DNA of 7,048 nucleotides. Source: SCRA01 sp035533275 (GTDB lineage Bacteria > Vulcanimicrobiota > Vulcanimicrobiia > Vulcanimicrobiales > SCRA01). The stretch is from contig DATLUD010000006.1 of the NCBI GenBank assembly GCA_035533275.1, positions 1 to 7,048 on the forward strand. The letters are read 5' to 3'. The notes below the pieces were generated by a model, which did not search any database, had not been told where the DNA came from, and saw only the letters and a list, made by a program, of their open reading frames with translations. Both the position numbers and the translations under genes were made by a program. Shown one piece after another: positions 1 to 5,657 of the stretch. Within the stretch, counting starts at the first letter, position 1. Every line of letters begins with the position of its first letter.

Positions 1-192
1 GCCATCGAGACGACGTCGTTCATCGACGCCGTCTCGCGCGACCGCCCCGTCCTCGTGACGCCGGAGCAGGCGCGTGCCGTGATGGAGGTCTATACGGCGG
101 CGGATCTCTCGGCGGAGCGCAACGAGCCGATCACCCTGCCGTTGCGACCGTCGATCGCGCAAGAAGCCATCCTAAGCGGAACGACTCGTTGA
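1..192 (+). CDS. C-terminal end of a Gfo/Idh/MocA-family oxidoreductase (partial)
   Basis: The window opens inside a reading frame that ends at TGA 190-192, giving 63 visible residues. They match the C-terminal pattern of Gfo/Idh/MocA NAD(P)-dependent oxidoreductases: a 'F.dAv.rdrPvlVTpeqaRavMEV' stretch (residues 7-30), a helix with 'AADLSAERNEP' (33-43), then the usual closing 'ITLPL' (44-48) and a 15-residue tail. In this family the segment packs against the substrate-binding alpha/beta domain. The Rossmann fold and catalytic Lys/His lie outside the window, so the substrate (typically a sugar, inositol or sugar acid) cannot be read. The gene ends 26 bases before the dctP start on the same strand, so it is probably the upstream member of one operon with the TRAP transporter and may act on the imported compound. 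Family assignment is fairly good from the C-terminal signature alone; the specific function is unknown. Confidence 0.72.
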   Translation, partial: AIETTSFIDAVSRDRPVLVTPEQARAVMEVYTAADLSAERNEPITLPLRPSIAQEAILSGTTR

Positions 193-204
193 CGCCATCG
201 TCTG

Positions 205-212
205 AAGGGAGG
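205..212 (+). promoter_or_regulatory. Shine-Dalgarno site of dctP
   Basis: AAGGGAGG is a near-perfect anti-16S match ending 6 bases before ATG 219. It decides the start of dctP: the alternative TTG at 189 overlaps the previous stop and has no such site. It is also the only strong ribosome-binding site seen in the TRAP gene cluster, which suggests that the binding protein is translated more strongly than the membrane subunit, as usual for binding-protein transporters. Confidence 0.8.
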
Positions 213-218
213 CCCGGA

Positions 219-1223
219 ATGTCGAATCGCTCGAAGTTCCTGTTCGGCGCGGCCGCGACGTGTGCCACGATCGGAGTCGTGCGCCGTCCCGCTCGTGCCG
301 CGCAATTCGTCTACAAGTATGCCATCGACACGCCGATCGGGCATCCGATCACGGAGCGCGCCAAGGAGATGGCCAAGGCGATCGAGCGGGACACGGGGGG
401 ACGCTTCGTCTTGCAGGTCTTCCCCGGCTCAGTCCTCGGAGGTGCCCCCGCGATGATCGCGGAGGTCCAGTCGGGGGCCGTGCAGATGACCGCGGAAACG
501 GGAGGTCTGATGTCGGCCGTCGTGCCGACGGCGGCGATCGAGAGCGTCCCGTTCGCCTGGAAGAGCTCACAGCAGGTCTACGAGGCGCTCGACGGTGAGC
601 TGGGTGCGTACGTTCGTCGTGAGATGATGGATAAGGCCGGCGTCCACGTGTTTGCGCACGTAATGGAGAACGGCTTCCGCGAGATCACGATGAGCACCCA
701 TCCGATCCGAAACGCGAAGGACCTCGAAGGCGTCAAGCTGCGCACACCCGATGCCACGCTGTGGATCGACACCTTCCACGCGCTCGGCGCGTCGCCGGTC
801 TCGACAACCCTCGCGGAGGCATATACGGCGCTGCAAACGCACGTCGTCGACGGACAGGAGAATCCGTACGGGCTGATCGAGCTGCAGCGCTTCTACGAGG
901 TTCAGAAGTATCTGAGCGTCACGAACCATATGTGGGCCGGGTACTGGATCATTATGAACGCGGATGCGTGGAAGGCGTTGCCGCCGGACATTCAAAAGGT
1001 CGTCGACCGGCATGTCAAGACGTACGCGCTCGAGGAGCGGCGGGACAATTATCTCCTCAACCAGTCCTTGGCGAACAAGCTCCAACAGCAGGGCATGGTC
1101 ATGAACGTCGCGGATACGGCGAGCTTCAAGAGGCGCTTGGCGTCGTTCTACCCGGAACTGAAGAAGAAGTTTGGGCCGGCGGGGTGGAGTCTGCTGGAGA
1201 AGTACGCCGGCAAGCTCGGTTGA
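219..1223 (+). CDS. dctP: TRAP transporter substrate-binding protein, DctP family
   Basis: This is a 334 aa extracytoplasmic solute receptor, the usual DctP length. It captures a carboxylate ligand outside the membrane and hands it to the DctQM permease encoded directly downstream. An N-terminal export signal has basic residues (R4, K6), a hydrophobic core (residues 7-20) and an Ala-rich cleavage region near 'PARAA' (24-28). The mature protein opens with the typical 'YKYAIDTPIGHPITERAKEM' and shows the DctP core: 'LEGVKLRTP' (169-177), whose Arg175 lies at the position that salt-bridges the ligand carboxylate in SiaP/DctP, then 'AEAYTALQTHVVDGQENP' (199-216). The 'MWAGYWIIMNADAW' strand (238-251) also fits. 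The ligand is not predictable, although the neighbouring oxidoreductase makes a sugar acid plausible. The ATG at 219 is chosen over an upstream TTG because of the strong ribosome-binding site. The stop overlaps the TTG start of the next gene, so the two are translationally coupled. Confidence 0.93.
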   Translation: MSNRSKFLFGAAATCATIGVVRRPARAAQFVYKYAIDTPIGHPITERAKEMAKAIERDTGGRFVLQVFPGSVLGGAPAMIAEVQSGAVQMTAETGGLMSAVVPTAAIESVPFAWKSSQQVYEALDGELGAYVRREMMDKAGVHVFAHVMENGFREITMSTHPIRNAKDLEGVKLRTPDATLWIDTFHALGASPVSTTLAEAYTALQTHVVDGQENPYGLIELQRFYEVQKYLSVTNHMWAGYWIIMNADAWKALPPDIQKVVDRHVKTYALEERRDNYLLNQSLANKLQQQGMVMNVADTASFKRRLASFYPELKKKFGPAGWSLLEKYAGKLG

Positions 1224-3094
1224 ACGGCGTTCTCGAAGAGGCGCTTCCCGTCGACGCGACGGGGGCGCTACAGCGACTCGAGCGGACCCTCGCGTGGATC
1301 ACGGAGGTCCCCGCGGCCGCTATCGTCGTTGCGGAAGTGGTCATCCTCCTCCTGGGCGTGGTCTCGAGATACGTGTTCGATCACCCGTTCGTCTGGACCG
1401 ACGAGCTGGCGGAGACGCTCTTCATCTGGTTGGGCATGCTGGGATCCGTGATCGCTTTGCGCCGGAGGGAGCATATGGGCCTCAGCACGCTCGTATCGCG
1501 GGCGCCGCCGCGCATCAGCGGCTTCCTGCAGACGCTGGCCCAGGTGATCGCGTCGATCTTTCTCCTGGAGATCGTCGCCCCCGCTGAGCGGTTTACGGTC
1601 GCGCAGAACTCAACGCTGACGCCCGCGCTGCAAATGCACGCGTCATGGCGGGTGGCGGCGATCTTGGTTGGTGCAGTCCTGATGCTGGTGGTATCGGTGA
1701 CGCGCCTGGCAAGCCAGGCGGAGCGCAAGCACCTCCTGGGGGCGTTGGGCCTGGTAGGAGTGGTCGCTGCCGTCTTGTGGGCGGCAAAGCCGGCGTTGCT
1801 GGCGATGGGGAACACCAACCTCGCGGTTTTCTTCGTGGGCATGGTAGCCGTCTGCGTAGCCGTCAGCGTTCCCATTGCCTTCAGCTTCGGGCTCGCAACG
1901 CTCTCGTATCTCATGCTGACGACGACGGTTCCGCTTTCCATCGTGGTGGGGCGCATGAGCGCGGGGATGTCGGGCCTCGTGCTGCTGGCGATCCCCCTCT
2001 TCGTGCTGCTGGGCTACCTGATGGAGATGACCGGGATCGCGCGCGTCATCGTCGAGTTCCTGAGTGCTTTGGTCGGGCACGTTCGCGGCGGCCTCGGGTA
2101 TACGTTGCTCGGCGCGATGTACCTCGTCTCGGGGATCTCCGGATCGAAGACCGCTGACATGGCGGCCGTCGCCCCGGTACTCTTTCCTGAGATGAAGCGC
2201 CGCGGCACCCCGCCGGGAGAACTCATCGCGATGCTCTCGGCGTCGGGAGCGATGGCCGAAACGATACCGCCAAGCCTGGTGCTGATCATCATCGGCGCGG
2301 TCACCGGCACGTCGATAGCCGCTCTCTTCACGGGCGGCCTGCTCCCAGCCGCGGTTGCGGCCGGGGCGCTGGTGGTTGTCGTCTTCCTGCGGTCGCGCCA
2401 TGACCGCACCGAGCTTGCGGCGCGGCCGTCGGCGGCGGTTGTCTTCAAGACCTTTGTCGCGGCGATTCCCGGCCTGGTGTTGCCGTTCTTGATCCGCGCC
2501 GCCGTTCTCGGCGGCGTCGCGACCGCCACCGAGGTCTCCACCGTTGGAATCATCTATACGGTGCTCGTCGGCCTGGTCATGTATCGGCAATTCGACTGGA
2601 AACGGCTCTATCCGATACTCGTCGAGACGGCTTCGCTGTCGGGAGCGATCCTGATCATCATCGGGACCGCAACGGCCATGGGATGGGCGCTCGCGCAATC
2701 CGGCTTCTCGCAGCAGCTCGCTGATACGATGGCTCACGTCCCGGGCGGACGTGCCGGCTTTCTCGGGATCTCGATCATCGCGTTCGCTATCCTTGGCAGC
2801 GTGTTGGAGGGCATTCCGGCGATCGTGCTCTTCGGCCCGCTGCTCTTCCCAATCGCGCATTCGTTAGGGATCAGTGAAGTGCAATATGCGATGGTCGCGA
2901 TCCTCGCCATGGGACTCGGCTTGTTCGGACCTCCATTTGGTATTGGGTTCTTCTCGGCGTGCGCGGTTGGGAAGGTCTCGCCGGACGAGTCGATGGGACG
3001 CATCGTCCCATACCTCTTCGCGCTGCTGATCGCGCTGATCGTCGTCGCGGCAGTCCCCTGGCTTTCGACCGGCTTCATTGGCGCGCCGCGTTAG
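1220..3094 (+). CDS. dctQM: TRAP transporter fused small and large permease subunits (DctQM)
   Basis: This 624 aa membrane protein carries both TRAP permease subunits in one chain; it uses an ion gradient (Na+ in characterised members) to import the ligand delivered by DctP. Residues 31-165 are the DctQ part, with about four helices and the family motif 'WTDELAETLFIWLGMLGS' (59-76) followed by 'RRREHMGL'. A connecting hydrophobic segment (about 172-190) resembles the extra linker helix of SiaQM-type fusions. Residues 198-620 are the DctM part: 'GISGSKTADMAAVAPVLFPE' (305-324), 'GGVATATEVSTVGIIYTVLV' (431-450) and 'PPFGIGFFSACAVGKVSPDE' (571-590) are the recurring DctM loops and helices that form the transport and Na+ sites. 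The frame stays open back to 761, but that part lies inside dctP in another frame and is not protein-like. TTG 1220 is the only credible start, sharing TTGA with the dctP stop. No good ribosome-binding site precedes it, so translation probably relies on ribosomes finishing dctP. The exact start is the main uncertainty. Confidence 0.9.
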   Translation: MNGVLEEALPVDATGALQRLERTLAWITEVPAAAIVVAEVVILLLGVVSRYVFDHPFVWTDELAETLFIWLGMLGSVIALRRREHMGLSTLVSRAPPRISGFLQTLAQVIASIFLLEIVAPAERFTVAQNSTLTPALQMHASWRVAAILVGAVLMLVVSVTRLASQAERKHLLGALGLVGVVAAVLWAAKPALLAMGNTNLAVFFVGMVAVCVAVSVPIAFSFGLATLSYLMLTTTVPLSIVVGRMSAGMSGLVLLAIPLFVLLGYLMEMTGIARVIVEFLSALVGHVRGGLGYTLLGAMYLVSGISGSKTADMAAVAPVLFPEMKRRGTPPGELIAMLSASGAMAETIPPSLVLIIIGAVTGTSIAALFTGGLLPAAVAAGALVVVVFLRSRHDRTELAARPSAAVVFKTFVAAIPGLVLPFLIRAAVLGGVATATEVSTVGIIYTVLVGLVMYRQFDWKRLYPILVETASLSGAILIIIGTATAMGWALAQSGFSQQLADTMAHVPGGRAGFLGISIIAFAILGSVLEGIPAIVLFGPLLFPIAHSLGISEVQYAMVAILAMGLGLFGPPFGIGFFSACAVGKVSPDESMGRIVPYLFALLIALIVVAAVPWLSTGFIGAPR

Positions 3095-3111
3095 TCGTAC
3101 GACGAAGTACA

Positions 3112-3192
3112 CTTGGACCGGCGGCATCAGGGACAGCTCGGAAGCTCCAAGCGGCGAGCCCCAGGCTGAAGGCGAGCACCGGAGGCGCCTGG
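3112..3192. repeat. Two short imperfect inverted repeats between dctQM and the regulator gene
   Basis: CTTGGA (3112-3117) pairs with TCCAAG (3146-3151), and CCAGGC (3161-3166) pairs with GCCTGG (3187-3192). Both stems are only 6 bp with long loops (28 and 20 bases), and no clear T-run follows the second. They could be a weak terminator for the TRAP operon or an operator for the regulator downstream, but six-base pairings are expected by chance in GC-rich DNA. I see no standard rho-independent terminator after dctQM. Confidence 0.2.
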
Positions 3193-3219
3193 AATAACGT
3201 TTCTGCAACGAGTTCGCGC

Positions 3220-3232
3220 TAGAATGAGCTCT
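3220..3232 (+). promoter_or_regulatory. Candidate -10 box for a leaderless transcript of the BTAD regulator
   Basis: TAGAAT (3220-3225) matches the TANNNT bacterial -10 pattern, and exactly 7 bases follow before ATG 3233. This is the spacing at which transcription would begin on the A of the start codon. No ribosome-binding site stands before ATG 3224 or ATG 3233, which fits leaderless translation. A convincing -35 box is not visible 16-18 bases upstream, which weakens the call. If correct, the protein starts at 3233 and is 631 aa long, and the ATG at 3224 lies inside the promoter. Confidence 0.4.
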
Positions 3233-5128
3233 ATGGCCGATGTGATCGAGGTTCGGACGCTCGGCGACTTCTCGGTTCGTTGGGCGGGTACCCTCGTTCT
3301 GAGCCCGGCCGCTGCCGATCGCCGGTCGACGGCGCTCTTCAAGGCGCTCTTGCGCAGGCCCGGCTATCGCTGCTCGGCCGAGACCCTCGCCGACGAGTTC
3401 TGGCCGGACTCCTCGGGCAAGGCCGCGCGCACGAATCTGCGCGTCCGGCTGCACGAATTGCGCGGCGCGTTCCACATCGGTGCCGAGCGCGGCGGCCTGC
3501 GCGACCCGGTTCGCCTCGAGCGCGGCATGCTCTTCATCGATCCCGAATACGGTCCGCGGGTCGATGCGGTCGAATTCGAGCGAGACGCCCTGGCGCTGCT
3601 CGACCTGAGTCTTTCCCCTCCCGCGTTCGCGCGCCGCGCGGCACCGCTCTTGGAGCGCTACGGCGGCGATTACTTGCCCGGTGACGACGACGAGCAGACC
3701 GTCTCGATCCGCGAGCGCCTCGCCCGCTTGCACCGCAGCGTGCTGGCACGGCTCGCCGCTGCGCTCATCGCCGCCGGCAACGCCCGCGACGCACTCGATC
3801 TCCTGCGCGATGCCTTCGTGCGCTACCCGTACGACGAGGCGATCGCCGAGATGCTCGTGGTTCGCCTTACCCTGCTCGGCCGCAGAGAGCAGGCGCACGA
3901 GACCTACGCGGCGCATGCGCGAGAGCTCTTTCGCACCACCGCGCTACGGCCGTCAGAGCGGCTCTCCGAGCTGCTCGTGGGCGATGCTGATGCCGTCGAG
4001 GGCTTCGCGCCGCCGCGCGCCGGGTCGTTCGTGGGGCGCGTTCGGGAACGCGAGAGCCTCGAGGCGCTCGTGAGAGATGCCGCCGGAGGTGCCGGCTGCG
4101 CCGTCACTGTCGTGGGGTCGCAAGGGGTCGGAAAGACGCGTCTGCTCTCGGAGGTCTTGCACGCGGCGCGGGGGCGAGGCATCGCCACGGGCTCCGTGCG
4201 CTGCTTTCGCGCGCCGAGCGCCGGGATGGCGGCCGACCCGCTCGCAAGTGCCGTCGAGCGCCTCCTGCGATCGATCCTCGCGCAGGACCCCAAGCGCGGC
4301 GGCGCGGAAACGGCGGGCCGCGGGACGCTCGAAGCAGCTGCTGGCGAGTTCTTCGAGGGAAGCGCGCGAGTGCAGAATCCCGCTGAGCTCCATGCCCTCG
4401 TCACGCAGACGCTCGAGGCCATCGTTCGCGGGCGACCCTCGATCCTTGCCGTCGACGATGCCGATTTGGACGAGCGCGCTTTCTCGCCGCGCGCCGTTGC
4501 GCTCGTGGCGGCGACGCGCTCGCTGCCGCTGCTCTGGATTTTCGTGCGCCGCTCGGCGCCCGTTGCCGGTCTGCGGGCCGAGGCGCCGTGGCACGAGCTC
4601 GAGCTGGCGGCCCTGCCGAGCGTCGATTGCACGAGGATCTTGGAGCAGTACTTCGAGGGACCGGTGGATCCCCAGCTCGTCTCGATGCTCGGGCGGCTCT
4701 GGCCCGGCGACCTCGCCGTGATGCTCACCGCCGCGGAGCGCGTGCGTACCCTCAGCGCCGCCGACGGCGGCGTGTGGTCCGTTCCCACGGCGCTTCCAGT
4801 CGACTCGCTCGTTCCCGAGACCCTGGCGGCGGTGATCGAGCGCCGCATGGACGCGCTCACGCAGCTGGATCTCGACGTCGTGCGAGCGGCGGCATTTCTC
4901 GATGCGGATGTCTCGCCGCTCTTGGTCGCCAAGCTGCTGGAGATCGAGGAGGCGCAGGCGCAAGACGCGCTCGGACGCCTCGCTCTCGCGAGTCTCGTCC
5001 TCCGCGAGGGCGGCGCGCTATGCGTACCTGGGGCCGTCGCGGTGATCGCGCGCGCGGGCCTCACGGAAGGGCGAGAGGCCACCTTCGGAAAGCGTCTGCG
5101 GCGCAAGCGCGAGTCGTTTCATGACTGA
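3224..5128 (+). CDS. BTAD-domain transcriptional regulator with STAND/AAA-type ATPase (SARP/AfsR-like)
   Basis: This is a cytoplasmic DNA-binding regulator of the AfsR/SARP-like architecture, 634 aa from ATG 3224 or 631 aa from ATG 3233. Residues 7-105 form an OmpR/PhoB-like winged helix: 'VIEVRTLGDFSVRW' opens it, and 'LADEFWPDSSGKAARTNLRV' (55-74) plus 'RLHELRGAF' correspond to the recognition-helix region. Residues 113-252 are a BTAD domain of helical repeats ('DAVEFERDALALLD', 'RYGGDYLPG', 'ARDALDLLRDAFVRYPYDE'). After 'SFVGRVRERESLEAL' (268-282) comes an NTPase with Walker A GSQGVGKT (298-305) and Walker B ILAVDDADLD (407-416), followed by a helical and winged-helix part to about residue 615. 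Relatives often continue into several hundred residues of TPRs; this one stops after a basic tail 'KRLRRKRE' (623-630). No target genes can be named. It follows the TRAP operon on the same strand, but after 129 bases and with its own candidate promoter. Confidence 0.88.
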   Translation: MSSMADVIEVRTLGDFSVRWAGTLVLSPAAADRRSTALFKALLRRPGYRCSAETLADEFWPDSSGKAARTNLRVRLHELRGAFHIGAERGGLRDPVRLERGMLFIDPEYGPRVDAVEFERDALALLDLSLSPPAFARRAAPLLERYGGDYLPGDDDEQTVSIRERLARLHRSVLARLAAALIAAGNARDALDLLRDAFVRYPYDEAIAEMLVVRLTLLGRREQAHETYAAHARELFRTTALRPSERLSELLVGDADAVEGFAPPRAGSFVGRVRERESLEALVRDAAGGAGCAVTVVGSQGVGKTRLLSEVLHAARGRGIATGSVRCFRAPSAGMAADPLASAVERLLRSILAQDPKRGGAETAGRGTLEAAAGEFFEGSARVQNPAELHALVTQTLEAIVRGRPSILAVDDADLDERAFSPRAVALVAATRSLPLLWIFVRRSAPVAGLRAEAPWHELELAALPSVDCTRILEQYFEGPVDPQLVSMLGRLWPGDLAVMLTAAERVRTLSAADGGVWSVPTALPVDSLVPETLAAVIERRMDALTQLDLDVVRAAAFLDADVSPLLVAKLLEIEEAQAQDALGRLALASLVLREGGALCVPGAVAVIARAGLTEGREATFGKRLRRKRESFHD

Positions 5129-5162
5129 TACCTTCTGAACTGAGCATCGGAACGTCATGGTG

Positions 5163-5657
5163 TCAAAGCCGTGACGCGGCTTTCTTCGCCAGCGTGGTCA
5201 ATCGGTGGTCCGCGCTTGGCGGTTCGCCTTGACCCTGGAACGTCAGCGTGACGACGTACATGAAGGTGCCCTTGATGGCGATGATCGAGGAGTGGATGAA
5301 ATATGCGGCGTCGCCGATGCCCGAAAGGTCCGTTTCACCTGGCTGGGCGTTCTTGCGGCTCGCGTCGTACGCGGCTCTCCCGCCGGTCTGGAACCCAACG
5401 CGAACGACGCCGACAGGCGAAAAATAGACGCAGCCGATCTTGGGTCCGTTGGGAGTGGCGGACGCGCTGTAGGCGATCCCCGGCCGAGCCGGAACGCCGA
5501 GGGCCTTGGAGGCGTCGGCGCGCGTGATCAGCTCGCACGGGTTCGTCTTGGGCGAGGCGATGGCCACGCCGGTGCAACAGGCCGCCAGCAGGACGGTGAG
5601 TGCGAGATTCCTACGGAGACCGGCGAGGAGGCGTCTCACGGTGAAGGCGCTGGTCAT
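5163..5657 (-). CDS. Small exported protein, DUF3558-like (hypothetical)
   Basis: This 164 aa protein has an N-terminal export signal: basic residues R8, R9, R15 and R16, then a hydrophobic core (18-34). Two processing routes are possible. 'LLAAC' (23-27) is an acceptable lipobox, giving a lipoprotein anchored at C27. 'AIASP' (32-36) is an acceptable signal-peptidase I site, and the hydrophobic stretch running on past the cysteines favours it. The mature part begins 'NPCELITRADASKALG', then 'GCVYFSP', 'GIGDAAYFIHSS' and 'GTFMYVVTLTFQ'. This order (a Cys in 'PC.L.t..dA...LG', a central Cys, then a 'G.GDAAYF' turn and a closing strand) resembles small exported proteins of the DUF3558 type, whose function is not well defined. 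C41 and C75 could form a disulfide outside the cell. The start codon overlaps the stop of the upstream propeller gene as ATGA, with no clear ribosome-binding site, implying coupled translation. A related role for the two products is an inference from that arrangement only. Confidence 0.72.
   Translation of the reverse strand: MTSAFTVRRLLAGLRRNLALTVLLAACCTGVAIASPKTNPCELITRADASKALGVPARPGIAYSASATPNGPKIGCVYFSPVGVVRVGFQTGGRAAYDASRKNAQPGETDLSGIGDAAYFIHSSIIAIKGTFMYVVTLTFQGQGEPPSADHRLTTLAKKAASRL
5165..5183. terminator. Hairpin terminator between convergent genes
   Basis: AAAGCCG (5165-5171) and CGGCTTT (5177-5183) form a perfect 7 bp stem around a 5-base loop. On the plus strand a TTTCTT run follows, starting within the stem, 36 bases after the regulator's stop codon, which suits rho-independent termination of that gene. 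On the minus strand the structure overlaps the last codons and stop of the small exported protein gene and ends in only TTT, so function in that direction is weaker. The stem has just four G:C pairs, so strength is modest. Confidence 0.55.

Noticed and set aside
189..218. TTG 189 as the start of dctP, adding ten residues
   Set aside because: It overlaps the stop of the upstream gene, lacks a ribosome-binding site and would place non-signal residues before a good export signal; ATG 219 has AAGGGAGG at ideal spacing.
761..1219. N-terminal extension of the DctQM reading frame back to 761
   Set aside because: This part overlaps dctP in another frame, is rich in Arg and Gly with no membrane or family character, and the DctQ similarity begins only after 1220.
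1643..2860. Long open frame of 405 codons on the minus strand opposite dctQM
   Set aside because: The translation is dominated by Arg, Asp, His, Gln and Glu, as expected for the antisense of a membrane-protein gene in GC-rich DNA; the plus strand has clear DctM motifs.
3094..3103. Perfect 10-base palindrome GTCGTACGAC at the end of dctQM as an operator or terminator
   Set aside because: It has no loop, no following T-run and does not extend beyond ten bases; one such palindrome is unremarkable on its own.
2864..3916. Open frame of 350 codons on the minus strand spanning the end of dctQM and the start of the regulator
   Set aside because: It crosses two well-supported plus-strand genes and an intergenic region, has charged low-complexity composition and no recognisable fold.
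3904..5106. Open frame of 400 codons on the minus strand opposite the ATPase domain
   Set aside because: Ser/Arg/Ala/Thr-rich shadow of a GC-rich coding region; the plus strand encodes intact Walker motifs.
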